Source: an uncultured beta proteobacterium
Lineage (GTDB): Bacteria; Pseudomonadota; Gammaproteobacteria; Burkholderiales; Burkholderiaceae_C
DNA length: 33,835 bases
NCBI GenBank assembly: GCA_903914615.1
Contig: CAIWPS010000536.1
Coordinates: 1 to 33,835 of the forward strand
Direction: 5' to 3'
Positions 20,939-31,271 of the stretch are shown piece after piece; within the stretch, counting starts at the first letter, position 1, and each line of letters starts with the position of its first letter. A model generated the notes under the pieces. The model did no database searches and was not told the origin of the DNA. It saw only the letters and a program-made list of their open reading frames with translations. The position numbers and the translations under genes are program-made.

Positions 20939-22039
20939 ATGAGCGAAGCCCCCAAACCCGCCGCGCCCAAGCCGGCGGGCCGTGCCGGCAGGAACACCGA
21001 GCTGCCCGAACACCTGAAGGCCTACAAGGGCGTCTGGGTCTTCGTCGAGCACGACCGCGGTCATGTCAACCCGGTGAGTTGGGAACTGATGGGCGAGGCG
21101 CGCAAGCTCGCCGACAAGTTGCAGGTCTCGGTCGCGGGCGTGATCCTGGGCGGGCCCGACGAGCCCTTGGACGCCTACGCGAAAGAGGCCTGTGCGTTCG
21201 GTGCCGACCGCTGCTACCTGATGCGCGACCCGGTGCTCAAGGGCTACCGCAACGAGCCTTTCACCAAGGGCCTGACCGACCTCGTCAACGCCCACCAGCC
21301 CGAGATCATGCTGCTGGGCGCCACCACCATGGGCCGCGACCTCGCGGGCTCGGTGGCGACGACCCTGGGCACCGGCCTCACGGCCGACTGCACCGAGCTC
21401 AACATCGACGGCCGCGCGCTGGCCGCCACCCGCCCCACCTTCGGCGGCAGCCTGCTGTGCACGATCATGACGCTGGCCTACCGGCCGCAGATGGCCACCG
21501 TGCGGCCGCGCGTGATGAGCCTGCCGCGGCGCGACGCCGCGCGCAGCGGCGACGTCGTCGAGATGAGCCTGGGCATGGTCGAGACCGACATCGTGACGAA
21601 GCTGCTCGAGTTCATACCCGACGCCACCCGCAACACCGTCAACCTGGCCTATGCCGACGTCGTCATCTGCGGCGGCAAGGGGCTGAAGAACGCCGACAAC
21701 TTCAAGCTGGTGTGGGAACTGGCGCGCGTGCTCGGCGCCGAGGTCGGCGCCACGCGCGCCGTGGTGCAGGCCGGCTGGGCCGAGGCCGAGCGCCAGGTCG
21801 GCCAGACGGGCAAGACCATCCGACCGAAGCTCTACATCGCAGCCGGCGTCAGCGGCGCGATCCAGCATCGCGTCGGCATGGAAGCTTCCGACGTCATCGT
21901 GGCCATCAACACCGACCCGAACGCACCGATCTTCGACGTCGCCCACTACGGCATCGTCGGCAACGCGATGCAGGTGCTGCCGGTGCTGACGCAGGCCTTC
22001 AGGACTCACTTGGACAAGCGCATCCGCAAGGCTGCATAA
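20939..22039 (+). CDS. fixB: Electron transfer flavoprotein alpha subunit FixB
   Basis: Alpha ETF subunit of FixABCX, carrying the bifurcating flavin with FixA. It has 366 residues. The N-terminal extension of about 20 residues (Pro/Ala/Lys-rich) precedes [16 protein letters not shown]. The C-terminal FAD domain shows [20 protein letters not shown] and [22 protein letters not shown], the ETF-alpha signature. AAGGAG precedes the ATG by about 8 bases. No iron-sulfur insertion was seen. Confidence 0.95.
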   Translation: MSEAPKPAAPKPAGRAGRNTELPEHLKAYKGVWVFVEHDRGHVNPVSWELMGEARKLADKLQVSVAGVILGGPDEPLDAYAKEACAFGADRCYLMRDPVLKGYRNEPFTKGLTDLVNAHQPEIMLLGATTMGRDLAGSVATTLGTGLTADCTELNIDGRALAATRPTFGGSLLCTIMTLAYRPQMATVRPRVMSLPRRDAARSGDVVEMSLGMVETDIVTKLLEFIPDATRNTVNLAYADVVICGGKGLKNADNFKLVWELARVLGAEVGATRAVVQAGWAEAERQVGQTGKTIRPKLYIAAGVSGAIQHRVGMEASDVIVAINTDPNAPIFDVAHYGIVGNAMQVLPVLTQAFRTHLDKRIRKAA

Positions 22040-22048
22040 GGAGTACAC

Positions 22049-23353
22049 ATGGCAGAGAAGTTCGACGCCATCGTCGTCGGTGCCGGCCCCTCGGGCAACA
22101 CCGCAGCCTACCTGATGGCCAAGGCCGGGCTGAAGGTGCTGCAGATCGAGCGCGGCGAGTACCCGGGCAGCAAGAACGTGCAGGGAGCGATCCTCTACGC
22201 CGACGCGCTGGAGAAGGTCATCCCCGACTTCCGCGACGACGCGCCGCTGGAGCGCCACGTCATCGAGCAGCGCGTCTGGGTGCTGGACGACAACAGCTTC
22301 GTCGGTACCCATTTCCGCAGCGAGGACTACAACAAGCCGCCCTACAACCGCTACACCATCATCCGCGCCCAGTTCGACAAGTGGTTCTCGTCCAAGGTGC
22401 GCGAGGCGGGTGCTTTGCTGATCTGCGAGACCACCGTGGAAGAGCTGCTGATGGACGGCAAGCGCTGCATCGGCGTGCGCTGCGACCGAAAGGGCGGCGA
22501 GGTGCATGCCGACGTGGTGGTGCTGGCCGACGGCGTGAACTCGACGCTGGCGCGCAAGGCCGGCTTCCACGGCGAGCTCGACGCCGGCAACGTGGCACTG
22601 GCGGTGAAGGAGATCCTCTTCCTGCCCGAGGAGGTCATCCAGCAGCGCTTCAACATCAAGGAAGACGAAGGTGTGGTCATCGAGCTGATGGGCACCATCA
22701 CCGAAGGCATGGTGGGCACCGGCTTCCTTTACACCAACAAGGACTCGCTGACCATCGGCGTGGGCTGCATGCTCAGCGACTTCAAGGCAAACCCGAAACG
22801 CACGACGCCTAATGCGCTGCTGGAACAGCTCAAGCGCCACCCCAGCATCGCGCCGCTGCTGGCCGGCGGCGAGATGAAGGAGTATTGCGCCCACCTCATC
22901 CCCGAAGGCGGCTTCAACGCCGTGCCGCAGGTGTATGGCGACGGCTGGCTGATCGTGGGCGACTCCGGCGGCTTCGTCAACGGCGTGCACCGCGAAGGCA
23001 GCAACCTGGCGATGACCACCGGGCAGCTGGCGGCGCAGACCGTCATTGAGGCCAAGACCACCGGCGTCGAGATGACGGCCAAGACACTGCGCAGCTACAA
23101 GCAGCGGCTGGACGAGAGCTTCGTGATGAAGGACCTGCACAAGTACCGCCGCATGCCGCAGGTGATGCACGCGAGCCCGCAGTTCTTCACCGCCTACCCG
23201 CAGCTGCTGACGGGCGCGGCCAAGACCATGTTCACGGTCGACGGCGTCGACAAGAAGACCAAGGAACGGCAAATCTTCGGCAGCTTCAAGTCGGCACGCC
23301 AGTGGCGCGGCCTGGTCGGAGATGCGTTCAAGTTGTGGAGGGCCTTCCGATGA
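22049..23353 (+). CDS. fixC: FixC flavoprotein (ETF-quinone oxidoreductase-like)
   Basis: FAD-containing subunit of FixABCX that accepts electrons from FixAB and reduces quinone at the membrane. The 434-residue protein opens with a dinucleotide-binding fold [21 protein letters not shown], contains [17 protein letters not shown] and a second FAD block [27 protein letters not shown] precedes the ATG. Its stop overlaps the fixX start (ATGA at 23350), typical of the tight FixC-FixX pair. Confidence 0.95.
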   Translation: MAEKFDAIVVGAGPSGNTAAYLMAKAGLKVLQIERGEYPGSKNVQGAILYADALEKVIPDFRDDAPLERHVIEQRVWVLDDNSFVGTHFRSEDYNKPPYNRYTIIRAQFDKWFSSKVREAGALLICETTVEELLMDGKRCIGVRCDRKGGEVHADVVVLADGVNSTLARKAGFHGELDAGNVALAVKEILFLPEEVIQQRFNIKEDEGVVIELMGTITEGMVGTGFLYTNKDSLTIGVGCMLSDFKANPKRTTPNALLEQLKRHPSIAPLLAGGEMKEYCAHLIPEGGFNAVPQVYGDGWLIVGDSGGFVNGVHREGSNLAMTTGQLAAQTVIEAKTTGVEMTAKTLRSYKQRLDESFVMKDLHKYRRMPQVMHASPQFFTAYPQLLTGAAKTMFTVDGVDKKTKERQIFGSFKSARQWRGLVGDAFKLWRAFR

Positions 23354-23649
23354 GCTCCGTCGCCGCCAATGTCGAAGAGAAGCTGTTCCAGAACCGCTAC
23401 AGGGTCGACCACGGCCGGCCGCACATCCAGATCAAGGACGCGGCGGTGTGCAGCAACCTGTGCCAGTCGCAGGCCTGCACCTACATCTGCCCTGCCAGCT
23501 GCTACAAGGCCGAAGGCAACCGCGCGGTGACGCTGATCACCGACGGCTGCCTGGAATGCGGCAGCTGCCGCGTCATCTGCACCGAGCACAGCAACGTGGC
23601 GTGGGAATACCCGCGCGGCGGTCACGGCATCCTCTTCAAATTCGGCTGA
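23350..23649 (+). CDS. fixX: Ferredoxin-like protein FixX
   Basis: Ferredoxin subunit of FixABCX, corresponding to the iron-sulfur domain of ETF-quinone oxidoreductase. It has 99 residues. The cysteine pattern includes [19 protein letters not shown] and [14 protein letters not shown], of which C67-x2-C70-x2-C73-x3-C77 is a regular 4Fe-4S motif; the first, less regular group is characteristic of FixX. The ending [15 protein letters not shown] is the family C-terminus. It overlaps fixC by 4 bases. Confidence 0.95.
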   Translation: MSSVAANVEEKLFQNRYRVDHGRPHIQIKDAAVCSNLCQSQACTYICPASCYKAEGNRAVTLITDGCLECGSCRVICTEHSNVAWEYPRGGHGILFKFG

Positions 23650-23662
23650 ACCCTGGCACCCC

Positions 23663-24118
23663 ATGAACGATGTCGAAAGATTCCTCGCCCACGCCGTGCA
23701 GCTCGAACGCGACGCGGCGCGCCGCTACGAGGAGCTCTCCGCCGCCATGTGCACCGAGGGCAACCGCGAGCTCGCGGCCTTCTTCGGCCGCATGGCGCAT
23801 TTCTCTCGCCTGCACCTTGCGCAAGCCACCGCGCGTGGTGGCTTCCGCGACCTGCCGCCGCTGGCCGCGGGCGACTTCGAGTGGCCCGAGGGCACCTCGC
23901 CTGAGACGGCGGAATGGGCCGGCGTCGACGCCCAGATGGGCCCGCGAGAAGCGCTGCTGCTGGCGCTCGATGGCGAGCGCCGCGGCCATGCCTACTATGC
24001 GGCGATGGCGGCCACCACGACCGACGCCGAACTGCGCGCCATCGCCTCTGAATTCGCCGGCGAGGAGGCCGAACATGTGCGCGAACTGGAACGCCTGATC
24101 GCCGCCTGCCCTGCCTGA
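23663..24118 (+). CDS. Ferritin-like (rubrerythrin-type) diiron domain protein
   Basis: A 151-residue four-helix protein. Helix 1 carries LERDAARRYEEL, helix 2 HFSRLHLAQA, helix 3 GERRGHAYYAAM and helix 4 EFAGEEAEHVRELERL; the spaced Glu and His residues fit a ferritin-like diiron site, without the C-terminal rubredoxin domain of full rubrerythrin. Such proteins scavenge peroxide or handle iron. Its location, 13 bases behind fixX in the nifV-fixX operon, suggests protection of nitrogenase from oxygen stress or iron supply. This is inference from context. The ribosome-binding site is not obvious. Confidence 0.82.
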   Translation: MNDVERFLAHAVQLERDAARRYEELSAAMCTEGNRELAAFFGRMAHFSRLHLAQATARGGFRDLPPLAAGDFEWPEGTSPETAEWAGVDAQMGPREALLLALDGERRGHAYYAAMAATTTDAELRAIASEFAGEEAEHVRELERLIAACPA

Positions 24119-24228
24119 GCGGGCGGGCCGGGCCCCGGCCTGGTGCGAACTTGATCTGCGTCAACGGCACCCCGTTCAGCGCTGCCGCGGCTGCCGATCG
24201 GCTCGGTTTTTGCACCTCGGCTTCAGGA

Positions 24229-24257
24229 GCCGGGCACCACGGCCTGTGGTGCCCGGC
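24229..24257 (+). promoter_or_regulatory. Perfect 12-bp hairpin upstream of nifA
   Basis: GCCGGGCACCAC (24229-24240), loop GGCCT, and GTGGTGCCCGGC (24246-24257) form a perfect stem. An outer pair, TGCACC near 24211-24216 and GGTGCA near 24270-24275, could extend the structure. No T-run follows. It lies 75 bases before nifA and 110 after the ferritin-like gene, so it could cap the upstream message or be part of the nifA leader. The GCACC...GGTGC symmetry is reminiscent of NtrC sites, but the spacing is wider. No convincing -24/-12 promoter was seen between 24119 and 24331. Confidence 0.55.
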
Positions 24258-24331
24258 GACGATGCAAGGGGTGCACCAACACGCAACGGCCACCCCCGCG
24301 CGTCCCCTGCTGAAGTTCAAGGAGGTGCGTG

Positions 24332-26026
<1,695 letters not shown>

Positions 26027-26235
26027 TGACCGGGTCATCGGCCAACCGCATTGCCAATTCAAGCTGTCACACGAAGTCGGCGGGGAATCCAGGCGAACTC
26101 GTCCAGTGCCCTGCTGGCAATGCTAATTCTTCACGTTTGGAACATTGATTTTCTGAAGTCCAGCTACGCTATGGCGACGCGAAAATCGACAGCCAGTTCG
26201 AGCTCGGATTCAAATTCAACGAGTTGTCGAACGCT

Positions 26236-26649
26236 CTATTGCTCGCACCTTACCCCGATCGGCGCAGGCTTAAGCGCTTCGTGCTCGCTGGTAACGTGCC
26301 ATCGATAGACACCTGGCCCGATCATGCTGATGGCGAACTCACCGGCCAAAGGATCAGGCGGGCTATGCTCCCCCGGAAAACGAAAGTAGATGGACTTGTC
26401 GTCAGCCTTGGTTACGAGCAAGTGAATGGTTACTGGCGCCTGCTTCGAAGACCTTGGAACGGTTGTGATTGTCAAGGTCTTCAGATCTGCTGATAGTTCA
26501 AATCGCTGATGTCTGTTCGTTGGGGTACATGCGTATCTATTTTGCATACTCTCGGCCCACAAGCCATCCAAGTCTTTGGCATCAAATGCAAATGCCATGT
26601 TCGATAGGCTGCTGACTAGGAAAATTGAGAAAATATGGACCTTGCGCAT
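26236..26649 (-). CDS. Small secreted hypothetical protein
   Basis: A 137-residue protein beginning MRKVHIFSIFLVSSLSNMAFA, a signal peptide with a likely cleavage after AFA. The mature part (FDAKDLDGLWAESMQNRYACTPTN) has two cysteines far apart and mixed beta strands, as in small periplasmic lipocalin-like proteins, but no family is recognised. The ATG at 26647-26649 is preferred over an ATG nine codons earlier because GGAG lies 7 bases upstream. It is the last of a run of six minus-strand genes in DNA clearly less GC-rich than the nif genes. Between it and nifA (26027-26235) nothing recognisable was seen. Confidence 0.65.
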   Translation of the reverse strand: MRKVHIFSIFLVSSLSNMAFAFDAKDLDGLWAESMQNRYACTPTNRHQRFELSADLKTLTITTVPRSSKQAPVTIHLLVTKADDKSIYFRFPGEHSPPDPLAGEFAISMIGPGVYRWHVTSEHEALKPAPIGVRCEQ

Positions 26650-26762
26650 AGACCAACTCCGCATCGGATGCAGCATCCTATACCAGCGCTGCTATTGCTC
26701 AGGGCAGGATTCCGGCAACGCGGTTGACAACTCCAGGATGACAGGCGCATGGTGGTGCAAGC

Positions 26763-27101
26763 CTATCCGGCCGCGACGGAACGCTTCAGCGACGGAGGGG
26801 CCGATTGCAGCCAAGAGTGATGCAGGACTGATCTAGCAACCGTCAGCGGAGCGGCGGAGAGCCGCATTAGAACCCAAGGGTGCGCCCGGTAGTGCTCGGC
26901 AAGAAAGAAGACATCGGGAAACGTCGCAAGAAGACGCTCTCGCTCATCCCATGTGACCCGGACCACCAGCGTTGCCTCGTCCTCTTTCAAGCGTGCCATG
27001 AGCTTGCCCTTCACCTTTAAGGCTGGAGTGCCATAGGACGTAGCCTCTTCAACCCCGGGAAGCTCTTTCGATAAACTCTTGATCTTGCAAAATGTCAGCA
27101 T
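26763..27101 (-). CDS. MmcQ/YjbR family protein
   Basis: A 112-residue protein with the family pattern LPGVEEATSYGTPALKVKGKLMARLKEDE, then RVTWDERERLLATFPDVFFLAEHYRAHPWVLMRL, matching MmcQ/YjbR (a CyaY-like fold sometimes described as DNA-binding). The molecular function of the family is not established. The ATG at 27099-27101 is used in preference to a TTG one codon before it; no clear ribosome-binding site was seen. It is an isolated gene in the accessory region. Confidence 0.82.
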   Translation of the reverse strand: MLTFCKIKSLSKELPGVEEATSYGTPALKVKGKLMARLKEDEATLVVRVTWDERERLLATFPDVFFLAEHYRAHPWVLMRLSAAPLTVARSVLHHSWLQSAPPSLKRSVAAG

Positions 27102-27199
27102 CAATCGACTGTATTAGTGTTGCAAATCGGCTGCTACCGAGAGGCGCTGCGTAGGCCGCTGAGTTCGCCAAGAATCGCTATCACAGTCAGCCGCAATAG

Positions 27200-27760
27200 C
27201 TACTGTGCCGCTCGATAAAAGTAGTAAGTTGCAGTGTATGGAATCCTTGCCACCTCCGAGCTATTTGTCGCCGAGCACGGCCTTGCCGGCGCAATGCCCC
27301 CTGCTGTGCTGACGCGCTGGATGCTCTTTGCAGCAGCAAAGACACCGGTTCCCGTTACCGACTTTGCGGTCAAGAGCAGCCAGGGGATAGCCGAGGGGAT
27401 GGGGCCCGGGTCCTTTGACTTGATCTCGCCCACAACAGCACTGGAGTCCACCGACTCCCACGTCGGGCCTGCGTAGTGCTTCCCGATGGGTTTGCCGTCA
27501 CGATCAAACAAGTTGGCCTCTGGTGAACGAAACGTCCACTCGTAAGATGCCGGCTCTTTAGCCTTGGTCGTACATTCGTAGATCTGAACTCCAGTCGCAC
27601 GCGCTTCAACGTAGGCAACCTGGCCTGAAGAAGGCCGTAGACCCTCAGGCACTGGCGGCGGCGCGATAGTCGGCTCCATGGCGCATCCGACGAAGAGAAA
27701 ACAAAGGAAGACCGAGGCCGTCCAGAGAAATGGAACCTGCCGCTCAAAGGTCATGTGCAT
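27200..27760 (-). CDS. DUF3455 family lipoprotein
   Basis: A 186-residue protein with a hydrophobic signal segment, FLWTASVFLCFLFVGCAMEP, ending in a lipobox-like VGC, so probably a lipoprotein. The mature part matches DUF3455: ARATGVQIYECTTKAKEPASYEWTF, then PIGKHYAGPTWESVDSSAVVG, AIPWLLLTAKS and GVFAAAKSIQRVSTAGG, ending YTATYYFYRA. The function of this family is unknown. Two in-frame ATGs (27760 and 27754) are possible; both overlap the end of the acetyltransferase gene upstream. A longer frame to 27856 would bury the signal peptide and is not used. Confidence 0.8.
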   Translation of the reverse strand: MHMTFERQVPFLWTASVFLCFLFVGCAMEPTIAPPPVPEGLRPSSGQVAYVEARATGVQIYECTTKAKEPASYEWTFRSPEANLFDRDGKPIGKHYAGPTWESVDSSAVVGEIKSKDPGPIPSAIPWLLLTAKSVTGTGVFAAAKSIQRVSTAGGIAPARPCSATNSSEVARIPYTATYYFYRAAQ

Positions 27761-28205
27761 AGACGATGAATCCGTAGTGTTTGGCAACCTTGTCGTAGAG
27801 GAGCCGGCCCGCCTTGTTCGTATTGCGGGTATGCCAATAGACCCGCTTGACGCCATCGGCCTTTGCTGCGGCGTACACGGCTTCTATAAGCGCTCGTCCC
27901 ACACCTTGTCCCCTTGCTTCGGGGCTAGTAAAGAGATCCTGCATGTAGCAGGTCAAATCGATTCTGGTGGTACTACGGTGATATAGGAAGTGCGTCAAGC
28001 CCACGACCTTGCCTGCTGCCTCGGCAACCCGCGCAAACACCGGCTCGCTTGGATCAAAGAATCTCTGCCAGGTCGTGCTGGTAACTATGGGGGGCAAAGC
28101 CGTTGGTCCCTTTCGACCATAGAAGGCATTGTAGCCACCCCAAAGCGGTAGCCAGGCGTCAAAATCTGACTCTTTGAGTGGGCGGACAGAAATCGCTGTT
28201 TGCAT
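27744..28205 (-). CDS. GNAT family N-acetyltransferase
   Basis: A 153-residue acetyl-CoA-dependent acetyltransferase. It starts MQTAISVRPLKESDFDAWLPLW, and the acetyl-CoA-binding motif A is visible as LFTSPEARGQGVGRALIEAV (near residue 90-110), followed by the AKADGVKRVYWHTRNTNKAG strand-helix and LYDKVAKHYGFIVY. The substrate cannot be told from the sequence. Its 3' end overlaps the DUF3455 gene start, and the DUF1801 gene ends 9 bases before it, so the three may be co-transcribed. Confidence 0.88.
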   Translation of the reverse strand: MQTAISVRPLKESDFDAWLPLWGGYNAFYGRKGPTALPPIVTSTTWQRFFDPSEPVFARVAEAAGKVVGLTHFLYHRSTTRIDLTCYMQDLFTSPEARGQGVGRALIEAVYAAAKADGVKRVYWHTRNTNKAGRLLYDKVAKHYGFIVYAHDL

Positions 28206-28214
28206 TGCATCTGC

Positions 28215-28622
28215 TCAGGTGGTCTTCGCCTTTGCAGACTCCGAGATCAGCTGCTCGAGGACAGTGACATCGACGTCCTTCAGCTTGCCGACATAGAGGC
28301 AGCCCTTACCCATCTTGTGCTTCCCAAGCCTTGCCAGCAACTGCTCCTGACTCGGAGCACTGCCAGTGCCGTAGATACTGATGTCGCCCTTTCGTGATGC
28401 GAACCCCACCAAGCATGTTTCGCCTTCACGGCCGCTCTCGTACTTGTACTTGTGAACTCCGAAGCCTACGATGGCTGCACCCCACATCTTCGGCTTCAAC
28501 TTCGTTGCTTTAGCCATCATCTTGATTAACGCCTCGCAGTCTTTGCGGCGAAAGTCGTCCTCGATGCCGGCGATGTATTGCTCTACGCTGGCTTCTGTGA
28601 CCTTGGTCTTGTTCTCAGCCAT
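28215..28622 (-). CDS. DUF1801 (YdhG-like) domain protein
   Basis: A 135-residue protein matching the DUF1801 domain: VEQYIAGIEDDFRRKDCEALIKMM, then PKMWGAAIVGFGVHKYKYESGREGE, and a C-terminal SQEQLLARLGKHKMGKGCLYVGKL. The function of this widespread cytoplasmic family is not established. AGGAGA lies 9 bases before the ATG. It probably heads a short operon with the GNAT gene. Confidence 0.82.
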   Translation of the reverse strand: MAENKTKVTEASVEQYIAGIEDDFRRKDCEALIKMMAKATKLKPKMWGAAIVGFGVHKYKYESGREGETCLVGFASRKGDISIYGTGSAPSQEQLLARLGKHKMGKGCLYVGKLKDVDVTVLEQLISESAKAKTT

Positions 28623-28668
28623 GTCAGTAGTCTCCTGAGTTTACGAGGTCTAACACAAATAGTTTGAG

Positions 28669-29058
28669 TTACTTTGACAATGCCGGCGTCCATTGCCGGA
28701 TTTCGAAGGTGAGCAGGCCAGGCTTCACTGTGGGATTCTCGGCTGCAAAGCTACGAATCTCTTCCTCCGACACACTTGCCTCGGAAATCATCATTCCCCC
28801 GGAGCCTTCGTCCAGGAACGGGCCGCCAAGTTCAAGCTTTCCTGCCTTGAGCAAAGTAGCAAAATGCTCCATGTGAGCTTGCAGGCCAGGCTGCTCAAAT
28901 GCCAGTACGTCAGGTCTCCAGCTCGGTCCCGGCTGGTGAATAACGACAAACCTAAAGGGCGGCATAGATCGCTCCTGTGCATGTGAAACTGATGGCCCAA
29001 GCGCTGCAGCAAGCGCGACTGACTTTACAAGGCTCCGCCGAGTGCTTGAAGTTGGCAC
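28669..29058 (-). CDS. Exported YciI-like domain protein
   Basis: The core FRFVVIHQPGPSWRPDVLAFEQPGLQAHMEHFATLLKAGKL followed by GGPFLDEGSGGMMI matches the YciI-like (dimeric alpha-beta barrel) family. Unusually it is preceded by what looks like an export signal, TRRSLVKSVALAAALGPSVSHAQ, with twin arginines and an SHAQ cleavage site. The GTG at 29056-29058 gives a signal of normal length; an ATG at 29113-29115 would add a second hydrophobic stretch, and neither has a good ribosome-binding site. The start is therefore uncertain. Function unknown. Confidence 0.68.
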   Translation of the reverse strand: MPTSSTRRSLVKSVALAAALGPSVSHAQERSMPPFRFVVIHQPGPSWRPDVLAFEQPGLQAHMEHFATLLKAGKLELGGPFLDEGSGGMMISEASVSEEEIRSFAAENPTVKPGLLTFEIRQWTPALSK

Positions 29059-29510
29059 GGCGAATATCTGCAGAAGGAATACTAGGCTGCTGCCGCCGGT
29101 ACTGGCGGTCGGCATGCATCGACAGGCGGCGCTCTGCTCTGCGTACCTGCGGTGCGGCTCACTGCTTGGCATCGTGCAGGTTCATCCCCCTATCGGTAGC
29201 CCACCATGGAAGCCATCGGCCGGCACCCCAGCAGGCACCCGATCGCCCACTCATCCGCTTCGAGCGCCATCCCGAGGGCCGGGGCGATCTCTGAATGCAG
29301 GACGGAGTGTCGATTCATCGCGGTTCAAGGGTGAAGGATGAAAGGGTTTTGGTCACCGAACCGCGAAGCCGACGCCCCCGCCTTGAGCGCTTGGCAGCAG
29401 GTTCGCCCATCCCCCACGAATCGAAGTCGCACGAGTGGTACGACACGCGCACAATCTTTTCGAGTCTTCCCGCCGTCAAGCGCGGGCGGCGCAACTGGGG
29501 TGAGCCGACG
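29059..29510. other. Intergenic stretch without a supportable gene
   Basis: About 450 bases between the divergent YciI-like and PEP-CTERM genes. An open frame from 29295 is in frame with the PEP-CTERM gene but codes for low-complexity, basic sequence ahead of a normal signal peptide and is taken as leader. No -24/-12 promoter, tRNA or repeat was recognised. Confidence 0.5.
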
Positions 29511-30164
29511 ATGAACCATCCAACACGATTTCTGGCCTATGCATGTGCGGGCGCAGCAGCAGCATTGGGTGCGACTTCGACCGCCCGGGCGGCTATCTCC
29601 AACCCGGTATCGGTCACCCTGTCGGCGCCGGGCGGAGTCGTCGGCGACACGACGCCGCTCAACCTGGTCAACAGCCCCGTCAACCCGGCCACCGGCATCA
29701 ACCCGGGAGATGGTTCGGCAATCGGCAGCTTCATGCTGTCGACCGAATTCATCCACTTCTCCGGCAATTCGATCCTGGTGGACATCGCCTCGGGCGACGT
29801 GAACAACCTGAACCAGTTGATCACCGGCTACCTCGGGCTGAACGGTGCGCATGCGCAGTACCGGTTCGCGAACCTGTCGGTGGCGGGCAGCACGATAACC
29901 GGCTTCACCGGCAGCGTCACCGGACTGACCAGCCCGACCACGCTCGCGAGCTTCATCACGCTGACATCGGCGAACAGCCTGACCATCGACCTCGACAGCC
30001 TGATCCTGGCGCCGGTCGCTGGCGGTGGGCAGTCCGACGCGCTCGGCGTGGTGACGATCAACCTGGTCACGCAGCCCGTCCCCGAGCCGGTCAGTTGGGC
30101 ACTGATGCTCGCAGGTGGTGCCTGCCTGCTGTGCGTGCGCCGCGGCGCGTCCCGGCGCATTTGA
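29511..30164 (+). CDS. PEP-CTERM sorting-domain protein
   Basis: A 217-residue exported protein. The N-terminus, FLAYACAGAAAALGATSTARA, is a signal peptide; the C-terminus has VPEPVSWALMLAGGACLLCVRRGASRR, the PEP-CTERM motif, transmembrane helix and arginine-rich tail recognised by exosortase. Between them is a Ser/Thr/Gly/Asn-rich, cysteine-free beta-type region. Such proteins are surface or exopolysaccharide-associated in many Gram-negative bacteria. The ATG at 29511 is chosen because the signal peptide starts there. It stands 40 bases ahead of the tail-collar genes, on the same strand. Confidence 0.85.
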   Translation: MNHPTRFLAYACAGAAAALGATSTARAAISNPVSVTLSAPGGVVGDTTPLNLVNSPVNPATGINPGDGSAIGSFMLSTEFIHFSGNSILVDIASGDVNNLNQLITGYLGLNGAHAQYRFANLSVAGSTITGFTGSVTGLTSPTTLASFITLTSANSLTIDLDSLILAPVAGGGQSDALGVVTINLVTQPVPEPVSWALMLAGGACLLCVRRGASRRI

Positions 30165-30204
30165 ATGCCGCGCTGCGACATAAACTCTGTCGAGGGGCAA
30201 TCTG

Positions 30205-30717
30205 ATGGGAACACCATATCTAGGCGAGATCAGAGCTACGTCTTTCAGCTTTGCGCCGAGAGGCTGGGCGCTGTGCAACGGGCAGACGTTGGCGATCAAT
30301 CAGAACCAGGCGATTTTCGCGCTCCTTGGCACTACCTACGGCGGCGACGGCCAAACCACATTCAACCTACCGAACCTGCAGGGACGGGTGCCGCTGCACT
30401 TCGGCGCCAACATCTTGCAAGGGCAGCTCGGCGGGGCGGAGGCCGTGACGCTCACGACCGCGCAGTTGCCCTCGCACCAGCACCGCCTTGAATCGTCGAC
30501 CGATTTTGCGAATGCGAACACCCCCGGCGGCGCGCTGCCAGCCGCCAAGCCACGCGGCGGCGTCGACATCTATGCGCCGGCCGGGTCGCCGCTGGCGGCG
30601 CTCAACCCCACCGCGGTGGCTGACACGGGCGGCAGCCAACCGCACGAGAACGAGCAACCGTACCTGACGCTAAATTTCATCATTGCCATTTCCGGCATCT
30701 TCCCGACGCGCAGCTGA
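30205..30717 (+). CDS. Phage tail collar domain protein, copy 1
   Basis: A 170-residue protein with the tail-collar (microcystin-dependent-protein-like) pattern: GEIRATSFSFAPRGWALCNGQ, LLGTTYGGDGQTTFNLPNLQGRVPLH, a central LPSHQHRL, and a C-terminal QPYLTLNFIIAISGIFP. It is the first of three tandem paralogs of almost equal length. No other phage genes are nearby, so it is not obviously part of a prophage. GAGGGG is about 8 bases before the ATG. The role of stand-alone collar proteins is not known; a secreted or surface structural role is a guess. Confidence 0.88.
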   Translation: MGTPYLGEIRATSFSFAPRGWALCNGQTLAINQNQAIFALLGTTYGGDGQTTFNLPNLQGRVPLHFGANILQGQLGGAEAVTLTTAQLPSHQHRLESSTDFANANTPGGALPAAKPRGGVDIYAPAGSPLAALNPTAVADTGGSQPHENEQPYLTLNFIIAISGIFPTRS

Positions 30718-30742
30718 GTGCGGCACCGAGCGAGGATCACCC

Positions 30743-31261
30743 ATGTCTCAACCTTATGTCGGCGAAATCCGTATGGTCGGCTTCAACTTTCCGCCCAACG
30801 GCTGGGCGATCTGCAACGGCGCGTTGCTGTCGATCGCCGAATTCACGACCTTGTTCGACCTGATCGGCACTACCTACGGCGGCGATGGCGTGAACACCTT
30901 CGCGCTGCCCGATCTGCAGGGTCGCGTGCCCGTGCACCAGGGCAGGAGCGCGGGCACGAGCAACCGCGTGATCGGCCAGCGAGGCGGAGTCGAGACGGTG
31001 ACGCTGACCGCGAACCAGATGCCCTCGCACACACACACGCTTTCGGCCAGCACGACGATCGCTACGCCGGCGGCGTTTCGCTCTGCGGTGCTTGGCTCGT
31101 CGACGACGGCGACTTTCTACGGTAGCGGCGCCGACCCGACGACGATGGCGGCCGGCGCGATCACGGCGCTCGGTGATGGCCAGCCGCACAACAACATCGC
31201 GCCGTCGCTGACGATCAACTTCGTCATCTCGCTGTTCGGTATCTTCCCTTCGCAGAATTGA
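30743..31261 (+). CDS. Phage tail collar domain protein, copy 2
   Basis: A 172-residue paralog of the neighbouring genes: GEIRMVGFNFPPNGWAICNGA, LIGTTYGGDGVNTFALPDLQGRVPVHQG, MPSHTHTLSAS and, at the end, PSLTINFVISLFGIFPSQ. It differs from copies 1 and 3 in lacking the PHENRQPY/PHENEQPY block (here PHNNIAPS). The ATG at 30743 follows GAGGATCACCC. It is 25 bases behind copy 1 and 10 before copy 3, so the three are one transcript by appearance. Confidence 0.88.
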   Translation: MSQPYVGEIRMVGFNFPPNGWAICNGALLSIAEFTTLFDLIGTTYGGDGVNTFALPDLQGRVPVHQGRSAGTSNRVIGQRGGVETVTLTANQMPSHTHTLSASTTIATPAAFRSAVLGSSTTATFYGSGADPTTMAAGAITALGDGQPHNNIAPSLTINFVISLFGIFPSQN

Positions 31262-31271
31262 GGGCGCGACC

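Noticed and set aside
20873-23272. A 799-codon minus-strand open frame opposite fixB and fixC
   Set aside because: Composition is that of a GC-rich antisense frame (His, Val, Asp, Ala, Gln-rich), while the plus strand encodes clear FixB and FixC.
26027-29058. Integron gene-cassette array
   Set aside because: Gene types and one-sided orientation are suggestive, but no attC-like pairs (GTTRRRY with RYYYAAC ends) were recognised in the gaps and no integron integrase is in the window.
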